A stretch of DNA of 64,000 nucleotides from Streptomyces sp. NBC_01237 (GTDB taxonomy: Bacteria; Actinomycetota; Actinomycetes; Streptomycetales; Streptomycetaceae). How positions within the stretch are numbered: the first letter of the stretch is position 1; each line of letters starts with the position of its first letter. Made by a program: the position numbers and the translations under genes. The notes under the pieces were generated by a model. That model had not been told where the DNA came from. It saw nothing but the letters and a program-made list of their open reading frames with translations, and did no database searches. This document shows positions 25,302-32,793 of this stretch, one piece after another. The DNA is taken from contig NZ_CP108508.1 in assembly GCF_035917275.1 (NCBI RefSeq), forward strand, positions 3,658,001-3,722,000. Reading direction: 5' to 3'.

Positions 25302-25343
25302 GGATGCCCGCGCTCCCCGATCGCTCGGGTCACGCGGGCATCC
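25302..25343. terminator. Hairpin between convergent DUF6227 and MFS genes
   Basis: GGATGCCCGCG and CGCGGGCATCC form a perfect 11-bp stem around a 20-base loop, starting seven bases after the DUF6227 stop. The following 25350-25510 holds tandem CCGGCCGACGGG units (25358-25399) and CGTCCCGGCGTC-like repeats, with no gene. Confidence 0.6.
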
Positions 25344-25519
25344 CGTCCATCGGGACCGGCCGACGGGGCCGGCCGACGGGGCCGGCCGACGGGACCGGCC
25401 ACGGCGGCCCCGGCATCTCGACGTCTCCACGTCCCGGCGTCCCGCGGCTCGGCCTCCAGACGTCCCGGCGTCCGCACGTCCCGGCGTCTCGGCCTTCAGG
25501 CGTCAGGCGTCCCGGCGGC

Positions 25520-27160
25520 TCAGCCCGTCAGTGCCGGTTCCTTCGTGGCCTCACCGGCACCGGAACCGGCACCGTCCGCAGTGCCGTGATCAGCACCGCT
25601 CCCGGCACCGTCCGCGCCCGTCCCGTCGTCCCCCGAGCCGTCCGCCACGTCGTCTCCCGCACCCTCCACATGGACCCGCGGCCTGGCCGGCAGCGCGAAC
25701 ATCACCAGGAAGATCACCGCAAGCACTCCGGCCACCCACCACAGCGACTGCTGGAACGCGTCCACGAACGCCGGACCCATCGCCTCCGGGGCCAGGCTGT
25801 CGCTGATCGCCCCGAAGAAGACGACCGACACCAGCCCCAGGCCCAGCGCCGTACCCATCTGCTGAACGGTGTTGATCAGCCCGGACGCCGACCCCGCGTG
25901 TTCCTTGGGCACCTCGGAGAGCACCGCGTCCGTCAGCGGAGCCACGATCAGCCCCATCCCCACGCCCATGACCACCAGCGGCAGGGCCATCTGCCAGGAC
26001 GTGATGCCCATGCCGTACCGATCGGCCTCCCAGATGTAGAGCAGCAGCCCGGCGATCATCAGCAGCGCGCCCGCCTGGAGGACCTTGCGGCCGAAGAGGG
26101 GCACGAGCTTCTGTACGGAGATCCCGGCGGCCACCGAGACGGCGATGGAGAAGGGGATGCCCGTCGTACCGGCCCGCAGTTCGCTCCAGCCCAGACCCAT
26201 CTGCATGTAGAGCGTCCAGACGAGGAAGAAGATGCCGAGGCCGATGCCGAAGGTCAGCTGCACGGCCACACCCGCGGCGAAGCTCTTGACCCGGAACAGC
26301 GACAGCTCGATGAGCGGTGAACCGTCCGTACGGGCCTTCTGCCGCTCGTACGCGATCAGCGCCAGGAACACCAACAGGCTGCAGGCCATCGACACGTGAC
26401 CCCACACCGGCCAGCCCAGCTCGCGCCCCCGCGTGAGCGGGTAGAGCAGCATCAGCAGGCCCAGCGTGACCAGGACGACGCCCACCAGGTCGAGGCGGAG
26501 CGCCCTCGGCGCCTTGGACTCGCTGATGAACTTCCGCCCCAGGATCAGCCCCGCGATGCCGACGGGCAGGTTGATCAGGAAGATCGGCCGCCATTCGAGA
26601 CCGAAGAGGTTCCACTCGGTGAGCAGCGCGCCCAGCAGCGGCCCGGAGACCGCGCCCAGCCCGACGATCGCGCCGAAGAGGCCGAAGACCTTGCCGCGCT
26701 CGTGTGCCGGGAAGGTGGCGTGCACGATCGACAGCACCTGCGGCACCATCAGCGCCGCCATGCCGCCCTGAAGGATGCGGGAGGCGACCAGCATCTCCGG
26801 GTTCACGGCGAAGCCGCACAGGGCGGAGGCGAGCGTGAATCCGGCTATGCCGATGAGGAAGAGCCGCTTTCGGCCGTAGATGTCGCCGAGCCGGCCGCCC
26901 GTGATCAGCCCGGCGGCGAACGCCAGGGCGTATCCGGCGGTGATCCACTGGATCGAGGTGAAGGAGGCGCCGGTGTCCTGCTTGATGCTCGGAATGGCGA
27001 TGTTGACGATCGTGACGTCGACCAGGTCCATGAAGGCCGCGGTCATCACGATGGCGAGCGCGAACCAGCGGCGCCGGTCGGCGGGGGCCACCGGGGCCGT
27101 CGGCCCCGTCGGCTCCGTGGGTACGGTCGCCGTGGACGACAGTGATTCGGAAGAAGGCAT
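25520..27160 (-). CDS. DHA2-type MFS multidrug exporter (EmrB/QacA)
   Basis: 546 residues with about 14 hydrophobic segments: FALAIVMTAAFMDLVDVTIVNIAIPSI (the DHA2 motif D1 in helix 1), GRLGDIYGRKRLFLIG (motif A), and SRILQGGMAALMVPQVLSIV with the motif C helix following. These proteins export hydrophobic drugs or metabolites with protons. The last 45 residues are Gly/Ala/Asp-rich and low-complexity. It is divergent from a WYL-domain regulator 60 bp away, with an inverted repeat between them, so that regulator is the likely controller. Confidence 0.9.
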   Translation of the reverse strand: MPSSESLSSTATVPTEPTGPTAPVAPADRRRWFALAIVMTAAFMDLVDVTIVNIAIPSIKQDTGASFTSIQWITAGYALAFAAGLITGGRLGDIYGRKRLFLIGIAGFTLASALCGFAVNPEMLVASRILQGGMAALMVPQVLSIVHATFPAHERGKVFGLFGAIVGLGAVSGPLLGALLTEWNLFGLEWRPIFLINLPVGIAGLILGRKFISESKAPRALRLDLVGVVLVTLGLLMLLYPLTRGRELGWPVWGHVSMACSLLVFLALIAYERQKARTDGSPLIELSLFRVKSFAAGVAVQLTFGIGLGIFFLVWTLYMQMGLGWSELRAGTTGIPFSIAVSVAAGISVQKLVPLFGRKVLQAGALLMIAGLLLYIWEADRYGMGITSWQMALPLVVMGVGMGLIVAPLTDAVLSEVPKEHAGSASGLINTVQQMGTALGLGLVSVVFFGAISDSLAPEAMGPAFVDAFQQSLWWVAGVLAVIFLVMFALPARPRVHVEGAGDDVADGSGDDGTGADGAGSGADHGTADGAGSGAGEATKEPALTG

Positions 27161-27177
27161 GGCGAGAAGCTAACCAT

Positions 27178-27204
27178 CCATTAGGCCAGTTCATGACCTG
27201 ATGG
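27178..27204. promoter_or_regulatory. Inverted repeat between MFS and WYL regulator genes
   Basis: CCATTAGG and CCTGATGG (the reverse complement of the latter is CCATCAGG) are separated by 11 bases, matching 7 of 8 positions. It lies in the short divergent promoter region and would overlap an upstream ATG at 27201, which favours translation of the regulator from 27222. It is a candidate operator for the WYL regulator. Confidence 0.45.
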
Positions 27205-27221
27205 ACGGGCATCCTGGGCTC

Positions 27222-28322
27222 ATGACCGATACCCCGGCACGACTGCTGAATCTGCTGTCGCTCCTCCAGACGCCGCGTGAGTGGCCGGGCAGCGAACTGG
27301 CCCAGCGGCTCGACGTCAGCGCGCGCACGATCCGCCGTGACATCGACCGGCTGCGTGACCTCGGCTATCCGGTCGAGGCCACGCGCGGCTCGATCGGCGG
27401 CTACCGCCTGGTCGCGGGCGCCGCCATGCCGCCGCTGCTGCTGGACGACGAGGAGGCGGTGGCCATCGCGGTGGGGCTGCGGGCCGGCGCCGGGCATGCC
27501 ATCGAGGGCGTCGAGGAGGCGTCCGTACGCGCTCTGGCGAAGCTGGAACAGGTGCTGCCCTCGCGGTTGCGGCACCGGGTCTCGTCCCTTCAGCACGCCA
27601 CGGTCCCGCTGACCCGGGGCGACGGCTCCCGCATCGATCCGCAGACCCTGACGACGCTCGCCTCCGCGGCCACGGGGCTGGAGCGGCTGCGGTTCACCTA
27701 CCGGACGGGGGACGGCACCGAGACGAAGCGGCAGGTGGAGCCGTACCGGTTGGTGAGCACCGGGCAGCGCTGGTATCTGGTCGCGTACGACCTGCTGCGC
27801 GAGGACTGGCGTACGTTCCGGGTCGACCGGGTCAGTGAGCCGTTCGCGACGGGTGCCCGCTTCACCGCACGGCCGCTGCCCGACGGGGACGGCGAGAACG
27901 GCACGGGCGACACGAGCGGCACGGGCAACAAGGCCGGCGCGAGCGGCACGGACAGCACGGGGGCCGGGGAGAGCCGCAGAGGCGGGGAGAGCCACGGGGG
28001 CGGCGACGCCGCGAAGTTCCTCGCCCGCTCGATGGCCCGGATGCAGCCGGAGCTGCGCTTCGAGGTGAGCTTCGAGGCGCCCGCGGAGTTCGTGGCGGCG
28101 CGGCTGCCTTCGAGGCTCGGGACACCGGAGCCGACCGGGGCGCTCGGCTGCCGGCTGCACGCCGTCTCCACGGACTCACTGGAGTGGCTGGCGCTGCGGC
28201 TCGCCCTGGTGGACTGCGAGTTCTGGGTGCACGGGCCGCCGCAGCTGGTGGAGTACGTCGACGCTCTGGGCGCCCGGCTGACCCGCGCCGCGGCGCCGGG
28301 CCCGAGTCCCGCGACCGCCTGA
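27222..28322 (+). CDS. WYL-domain transcriptional regulator (YafY/DeoR type)
   Basis: 366 residues. Residues 5-55 form a winged HTH_11 domain (RLLNLLSLLQTPREWPGSELAQRLDVSARTIRRDIDRLRDLGYPV). A WYL domain follows at about 130-200, with GQRWYLVAYDLLREDWRTFRVDRV, and a C-terminal WCX extension (FEVSFEAPAEFV, LEWLALRLALVDCEFWVHGPPQLVEYV). A 45-residue Gly/Thr/Ser insertion lies between them. Such proteins sense ligands through WYL and act on neighbouring genes; here the divergent DHA2 exporter is the likely target. The start at 27222 is preferred over ATG 27201, which sits inside the putative operator. Confidence 0.88.
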   Translation: MTDTPARLLNLLSLLQTPREWPGSELAQRLDVSARTIRRDIDRLRDLGYPVEATRGSIGGYRLVAGAAMPPLLLDDEEAVAIAVGLRAGAGHAIEGVEEASVRALAKLEQVLPSRLRHRVSSLQHATVPLTRGDGSRIDPQTLTTLASAATGLERLRFTYRTGDGTETKRQVEPYRLVSTGQRWYLVAYDLLREDWRTFRVDRVSEPFATGARFTARPLPDGDGENGTGDTSGTGNKAGASGTDSTGAGESRRGGESHGGGDAAKFLARSMARMQPELRFEVSFEAPAEFVAARLPSRLGTPEPTGALGCRLHAVSTDSLEWLALRLALVDCEFWVHGPPQLVEYVDALGARLTRAAAPGPSPATA

Positions 28323-28377
28323 CCCGCCCCATGCGGCCGGTGGCCCCACCCGGCACGTGAGCGAGCCCCACACATGG

Positions 28378-28423
28378 ATGAGCCCCGGCGCCGGGGGGGG
28401 GTGGGCGCCGGGACTCAGCTCAT
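28378..28423. terminator. Terminator hairpin between convergent WYL and hrdD genes
   Basis: CCCGGCGCC and GGCGCCGGG form a nine-bp stem around an 11-base G-rich loop. The outer pairs ATGAGC / GCTCAT extend it after a short bulge. Confidence 0.7.
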
Positions 28424-28425
28424 GG

Positions 28426-28486
28426 GACCGGTAGGAACCGGTCGGGCGACCGGCGTGAGCCGGTCATCGGGCCGGTGCGAACCGGC
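28426..28486 (+). repeat. Three tandem tetraloop hairpins
   Basis: Three consecutive stem-loops share almost the same stem: GACCGGT-AGGA-ACCGGTC (28426-28443), GACCGGC-GTGA-GCCGGTC (28448-28465) and GCCGGT-GCGA-ACCGGC (28471-28486). Stems are 7, 7 and 6 bp, loops are four bases, and linkers are 4 and 5 bases. On the plus strand the second and third loops fit GNRA. They sit between the terminator and the hrdD stop. Confidence 0.8.
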
Positions 28487-28513
28487 TTGATTGGGAGGTT
28501 ACGGGTTATTGGC

Positions 28514-29509
28514 TCACGCCGCAGCGTCAAAGCCCGTGTCGTGAGCCATTCGCTTCAATTCGAGCAATGCGTGCTTCTCGATCTGCCGGATCCGCTCCCG
28601 TGTGAGGCCGTGTTCCTTGCCCACCTCGGTCAGGGTCCGCTCGCGTCCGTCTTCGATGCCGTAGCGCATACGGATGATCGACGCCGTCCTGTTGTCCAGC
28701 TTGCCGATCATGTCCTCCAGCTCCTCGCTGCGCAGCAAGGTCATCACGGACTGCTCGGGCGAGATCGCGGAGGTGTCCTCCAGCAGATCACCGAACTGCG
28801 TGTCGCCGTCGTCGTCCACGGACATGTTCAGGCTGACCGGGTCACGGGCCCAGTCCAGGACATTGCTCACCCGCTGGGTGTTGGAGTCCAGCTCGGCGGC
28901 TATCTCCGAGTGCTCCGGGTCGCGCCCGTGCTCACGGTTGAACTCGCGCTGCACACGGCGGATCCGGCCGAGCTCCTCCACCAGGTGGACGGGGAGCCGG
29001 ATGGTGCGGGACTGGTCGGCTATGGAGCGCGTGATGGCCTGACGGATCCACCACGTCGCATACGTGGAGAACTTGAAGCCCTTGGCGTAGTCGAACTTCT
29101 CGACCGCGCGCACCAGGCCCGCGTTGCCCTCCTGGATCAGGTCGAGCAGGGGAAGCCCCGCCCGCGGGTAGCGGCGGGCCACGGCAACGACGAGGCGGAG
29201 GTTGGAACGGATGAATATGTCCTTGGCGCGCTCGCCCTCGGCGACCAGCGCCTCCAGCTCCTCGCGCTTCGCTCCACCGGCTTCGCTCTCCACCTCGCCG
29301 TCGAGGATCTGCTGGGCGTAGACGCCCGCCTCGATGGTCTGCGAGAGGTCGACTTCCTTTGCGGCGTCGAGCAGTGGTGTGCGCGCGATCTCGTCCAGGT
29401 ACATGCCGACCAGGTCGCGATCGGCGATCTCGCCTGTGGCGCGAACACTGCTTGCCCGGTCGGTCCCACCGGTGGTGGACGAACGACGGGCGACGGCACG
29501 GGTTGCCAT
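28514..29509 (-). CDS. hrdD: RNA polymerase sigma factor HrdD (sigma-70 group 2)
   Basis: 331 residues. It has a short N-terminus MATRAVARRSSTTGG, then region 1.2 (DLVGMYLDEIARTPLLDAAKEVDLS), region 2 (IRSNLRLVVAVARRYPRAGLPLLDLIQEGNAGLVRAVEKFDYAKGFKFSTYATWWIRQAI), region 3 (RLPVHLVEELGRIRRVQREF) and region 4 with the HTH LTEVGKEHGLTRERIRQIEKHALLEL. Length and start match HrdD of S. coelicolor as I recall it, rather than the larger HrdB. The ATG at 29509 follows AAGGGAGCACGC. HrdD is a non-essential principal-like sigma factor. The 5' leader contains a GGCACCC-GAAA-GGGTGTC hairpin (29536-29553). Confidence 0.95.
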   Translation of the reverse strand: MATRAVARRSSTTGGTDRASSVRATGEIADRDLVGMYLDEIARTPLLDAAKEVDLSQTIEAGVYAQQILDGEVESEAGGAKREELEALVAEGERAKDIFIRSNLRLVVAVARRYPRAGLPLLDLIQEGNAGLVRAVEKFDYAKGFKFSTYATWWIRQAITRSIADQSRTIRLPVHLVEELGRIRRVQREFNREHGRDPEHSEIAAELDSNTQRVSNVLDWARDPVSLNMSVDDDGDTQFGDLLEDTSAISPEQSVMTLLRSEELEDMIGKLDNRTASIIRMRYGIEDGRERTLTEVGKEHGLTRERIRQIEKHALLELKRMAHDTGFDAAA

Positions 29510-29665
29510 GCGTGCTCCCTTGCTGAGTAGGTCGCGACACCCTTTCGGGTGCCCTGCATCCGATGGAAACAACGACTGGAATCCGGACAGAATTCCCATG
29601 GCACGCATTCATTTTCGCGATCATGCAGTACCCTGTCGGCCGCCGACAGGAGGACGGATACCTCC

Positions 29666-29980
29666 ATGGCCACGGAAGTGCAGGTCAGGCCCGGTGTGGA
29701 GGCCGATCCGAAGGCACTCACGGACATCTACCACCATTACGTACGTGAGACCGCGCTCACATGCGACACGGTTGCCTCCACCCCGGAGCGGCGCCGCCCC
29801 GCCCCTGGCCGCGCTCCCACCCCTGAAGACGGCCCGCACCGTCCACTGGTTGCTCAGGATGTCCACATTGTCGGTGACGGCGCGTTCACTGACGGCGCGC
29901 GGGCGGGGCGCACGATGACCGCGTTCCCGGCGCCCGAGGACCTAGTCCCCGGGCCGGGCCCCTTCCCGCGCACGACCTAG
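29666..29980 (+). pseudogene. Remnant of a phosphinothricin-type GNAT acetyltransferase
   Basis: The first 40 codons read VQVRPGVEADPKALTDIYHHYVRETALTCDTVASTPERR, the start of the GNAT family that includes phosphinothricin acetyltransferases. Then comes PEDGPHRPLVAQD, which also fits the family, but the whole acetyl-CoA-binding region is missing and the frame ends after unrelated Ala/Gly/Pro codons, 105 codons in total instead of about 170. An internal deletion is the simplest explanation. AGGAGG upstream lies just after a CCTGTCGG-CCG-CCGACAGG hairpin (29632-29650). It is unlikely to encode an active enzyme. Confidence 0.7.
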
Positions 29981-30050
29981 TACCCGGTCGTCCGGGACCG
30001 GGACCGCAGCCCGATCCGCCGGGCCCCGCGCGCCCCTAGCGTGAAGCCGC

Positions 30051-31064
30051 ATGGACGACACCACAGGCACCCTCGACGAAGCCCTGGAGCGCCTCCATCT
30101 CTCGGGCCCCGAACGTGACGGCTGGCTCAGCAATCACGCCCCGATGGCCGTGGAGGCGCTGGTACGGCACGGCCAGGCGCCGACCGTGCACCGCTGGCTC
30201 GACCACTACGGAGCGAAGCTGGAGGACATGCCGGACACCTTCACCCCGGTGACGGCGGAGAACTGGCGGGAGGCGCTCGGCGACCCGCGCCGCATCGCCG
30301 ACTGGACGGCGTACTTCGAGCGGGAGACGGCCGAACGCCCCTGGCGCGACGTACTCGCCGAGTGGTGGCCGCGGCTGCTGCCCGGCATCGCGGCGGGCGC
30401 CACCCACCCCGCGATCCGGGTCGGCCACTCCGTACGCACCCTGCTGGAGGGGGAGGCCACCGCACCCCGCGTCCGGGAGCTCGCCCACGGGCTCGGCTAC
30501 TGGGCCGCCCGGCATCAGCCGCTGCCCGGCCTGGCCCATCTCGCTCCCGCACCGAGCGCCGCCGCGGCGCTGGAGGCGGTGCCCGCGGTGGCGGAGCAGA
30601 GCGGCGGCATCCTGGTCCGGCTGGGGCAGCTCACCGCGTTCCCGCGCTGGCCGGAGCGGCCCCCGGCCGGCCCGGACGCCGCCCGCGCCGCGCTCGAAGA
30701 ACTGGTCCGGGCCTCGACCCACCGCTACGCCACGCACGGGCACGGCGAGCCGATCATGCTGGTGCACGCGGCGACCGCCCCCAACGCCGTCCTGCGCACC
30801 CTGCCCGCGCTCCCCCGCGAGCTGTGGGCACCGAGCCTGGCGGGCGCCTGGGCCGCGAGCGCCGCGGTCACCGCCGCGTACACGCCCGCCACGCCCGCCC
30901 CCTTCACACCGGCGGCCACCACGGCCGAGGAGCTGTTCGAGCGGGCGGCGGCGCACGGGAACGACCACACCATCAAGTTCACCGACACCGCCCTGGACAT
31001 CGGCGACGAGACGGCGCTCGCGGCCGCCCTCCGCTCGATCGAACTGAACCCGCCCGCCCTGTAG
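30051..31064 (+). CDS. Questin oxidase-like family protein
   Basis: 337 residues of the questin-oxidase-like (DUF4243) family, named from a fungal anthraquinone ring-opening enzyme. Recognisable blocks are WLSNHAPMAVEALVRHGQ at the N-terminus, GAKLEDMPDTFTPVTAENWREALGD, HPAIRVGHSVRTLLE, YWAARHQPLPG and, near the end, HGNDHTIKFTDTALDIGDETAL. There is no signal or membrane segment. In bacteria the substrate is unknown; Baeyer-Villiger-type or other oxygenation is assumed from the family name only. No biosynthetic genes are adjacent; the convergent neighbour is another putative ring-cleaving dioxygenase. Confidence 0.85.
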   Translation: MDDTTGTLDEALERLHLSGPERDGWLSNHAPMAVEALVRHGQAPTVHRWLDHYGAKLEDMPDTFTPVTAENWREALGDPRRIADWTAYFERETAERPWRDVLAEWWPRLLPGIAAGATHPAIRVGHSVRTLLEGEATAPRVRELAHGLGYWAARHQPLPGLAHLAPAPSAAAALEAVPAVAEQSGGILVRLGQLTAFPRWPERPPAGPDAARAALEELVRASTHRYATHGHGEPIMLVHAATAPNAVLRTLPALPRELWAPSLAGAWAASAAVTAAYTPATPAPFTPAATTAEELFERAAAHGNDHTIKFTDTALDIGDETALAAALRSIELNPPAL

Positions 31065-31106
31065 GACCGGTGCGGGCCGGGGCGGGGCAAGCAGCACCGG
31101 CCAGGA

Positions 31107-31275
31107 ACCGAACCCGCCGGGCCGCCCGGCCCAACCGCGACCAAACCCGCCCGGACCTCCCGGCCCAACCGCATCCGAACCCGCCGGGACCGTTCGGCCC
31201 GCCCGCAACCGAACCCGCCAGGCCGGTCGGCCGGACCGCAACCGAACCCGCCGGGACCGCCAGGCCCGCCCGCCC
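31107..31275. repeat. 33-34 bp minisatellite, five units, between convergent genes
   Basis: Units start ACCGAACCCGCC at about 31107, 31140, 31173, 31208 and 31241, each ending in CGGCCC-CCGC. The array fills the gap between the questin oxidase-like and DODA-like genes and ends four bases before the latter's stop. Confidence 0.75.
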
Positions 31276-31278
31276 GGC

Positions 31279-32061
31279 TCAGCCGAACTGCACCGAGCGT
31301 TTGGCCAGCCCCATCCAGAACCCGTCGATCACGCTGCGCCCCTGTTCCAGCTCGCCCTCCGAGGCACCGAGCGTCACGAACAGGGGCGCGAAGTGCTCGG
31401 TGCGCGGGTGGGCCAGTCTGCCCGCGGGGGACTTGTTCTCGAAGTCGAGCAGGGCGTCGACGTCCTGCTCGCGCAGTGCCCGGTCGCCCCAGTCGTCGAA
31501 CTCGGCCGACCAGCCCGGCACGCCGCCGCCCTGGTGCCGCAGGGCCGCCAGGTTGTGGGTGAAGAAGCCGCTGCCGACGATCAGTACGCCCTCGTCGCGC
31601 AGCGGGGCCAGCTTGCGCCCGATGTCCATCAGCTTCTGCGGGTCCAGCGTCGGCATGGAGATCTGGAGCACGGGGATGCCGGCGTCCGGGAACATCTCCA
31701 CCAGCGGCACGTACGCCCCGTGGTCGAGCCCGCGGTCCGGGATGTCCTGCACCGGCGTACCGGCGCCCCGCAGCAGTTTGCGCACGCTCTCCGCCAGGTG
31801 CGGGGCGCCGGGGGCGGCGTACCGCACCCGGTAGTAGTGCTCGGGGAAACCCCAGAAGTCATGGACGAGCGGCACGGTGTCGGTGGCGCCCAGCGCCAGC
31901 GGGGCCTCCTCCCAGTGCGCGGACACCATCAGGATCGCGCGGGGGCGGGGCAGCCCGGCGGACCAGGCGGCCAGCTCGCCGGGCCAGAGGGGGTCGTCGG
32001 CGAGCGGCGGGGCGCCGTGCGAAAGGTAGAGGGCGGGCATGCGCTCCGCGGTGTCCGTCAT
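31279..32061 (-). CDS. Class III extradiol dioxygenase (DODA/YgiD family)
   Basis: 260 residues from ATG 32061, which gives MTDTAERMPALYLSHGAPPL and has GGGGA seven bases upstream; ATGs at 32073 and 32124 are alternatives. The LigB-type fold is marked by LSHGAPPLADD, LMVSAHWEE, HDFWGFPEHYY and GSGFFTHNLAAL, whose His residues bind the catalytic metal. Family members are plant DOPA dioxygenase and E. coli YgiD; the substrate here is some catechol. It is divergent from a marR gene, with a palindrome between them, so it is probably that regulator's target. Confidence 0.88.
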   Translation of the reverse strand: MTDTAERMPALYLSHGAPPLADDPLWPGELAAWSAGLPRPRAILMVSAHWEEAPLALGATDTVPLVHDFWGFPEHYYRVRYAAPGAPHLAESVRKLLRGAGTPVQDIPDRGLDHGAYVPLVEMFPDAGIPVLQISMPTLDPQKLMDIGRKLAPLRDEGVLIVGSGFFTHNLAALRHQGGGVPGWSAEFDDWGDRALREQDVDALLDFENKSPAGRLAHPRTEHFAPLFVTLGASEGELEQGRSVIDGFWMGLAKRSVQFG

Positions 32062-32166
32062 GGCATTCCCCATCCACTGCTGCTCAAGACCGCCCCCCGC
32101 CGGGCGGGGCGAGGCCATACTCAAGGGTTCCTTCTTCAGGATTCCTGCATAACCCGGGCGAAGCTT

Positions 32167-32180
32167 CTTGAAACTTCAAG
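32167..32180. promoter_or_regulatory. MarR-type operator between DODA and marR genes
   Basis: CTTGAA-AC-TTCAAG is a perfect 14-base palindrome. A second, partial copy (GTTCAACTTTCAAG, about 32211-32224) lies 30 bases nearer marR. Both sit in a low-GC stretch between the divergent starts (32061 and 32248). Confidence 0.65.
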
Positions 32181-32247
32181 CTCCTACGTCTGGAGACCTT
32201 AGCTCTATCTAGTTCAACTTTCAAGAAAAGGTCGTACAGTGGAGTAC

Positions 32248-32751
32248 ATGACCACGGCATCCACCGGCGAGCCGCGCTGGCTCACCGACGAAGAGCAGAG
32301 CGTCTGGCGCGCCTATCTGCATGCCACCACGCTCCTGGAGGACCACCTCGACCGCCAGTTGCAGCGCGATGCCGGCATGCCGCACATCTACTACGGACTG
32401 CTCGTCCAGCTCTCCCAGGCGCCCCGGCGCCGGATGCGGATGACCGAGCTGGCCAAGAACGCCAAGATCACCAGGTCCCGCCTCTCGCACGCCGTCGCCC
32501 GGCTGGAGAGGAGCGGCTGGGTGCGGCGCGAGGAATGCCCGTCCGACAAGCGCGGCCAGAACGCGGTGCTCACCGACGAGGGCCACGAGATGCTCCGCCG
32601 CTCGGCACCGGGCCATGTCACCGCCGTACGGCAGGCGATGTTCGAACGGCTCACGCCCGAGCAGGTGGACAGCCTCGGGGACATCATGCGGGTGCTCGCC
32701 ACCGGTCTGGAGCCGGAGGGTACGGACGCGGATCTGCCCTGGCTCCGCTGA
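32248..32751 (+). CDS. MarR family transcriptional regulator
   Basis: 167 residues with the MarR winged-helix dimer layout: LTDEEQSVWRAYLHATTLLEDHLDRQLQRDAGM, HIYYGLLVQLSQAPRRRMRMTELAKNAKITRSRLSHAVARLERSGWVRREECPSDKRGQNAVLTDEG (recognition helix and wing), then the C-terminal dimer helix. ATG 32248 has GGAG five bases upstream; GTG 32239 is possible. It is divergent from the DODA-like dioxygenase and probably represses that gene and itself, releasing on a phenolic ligand; this is inferred from family habit and the palindrome. Confidence 0.9.
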   Translation: MTTASTGEPRWLTDEEQSVWRAYLHATTLLEDHLDRQLQRDAGMPHIYYGLLVQLSQAPRRRMRMTELAKNAKITRSRLSHAVARLERSGWVRREECPSDKRGQNAVLTDEGHEMLRRSAPGHVTAVRQAMFERLTPEQVDSLGDIMRVLATGLEPEGTDADLPWLR

Positions 32752-32769
32752 GCGGCACCAGGGCAGATC
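32731..32769 (+). terminator. Terminator overlapping the marR stop codon
   Basis: GATCTGCCCTGG and CCAGGGCAGATC form a perfect 12-bp stem. The marR stop codon lies in its loop, together with a small inner hairpin. The left arm is coding (the last codons of marR). It could also serve the convergent MFS gene, which ends at 32794. Confidence 0.7.
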
Positions 32770-32793
32770 ACGTCCTTCGGGGACCCTCGTCCG

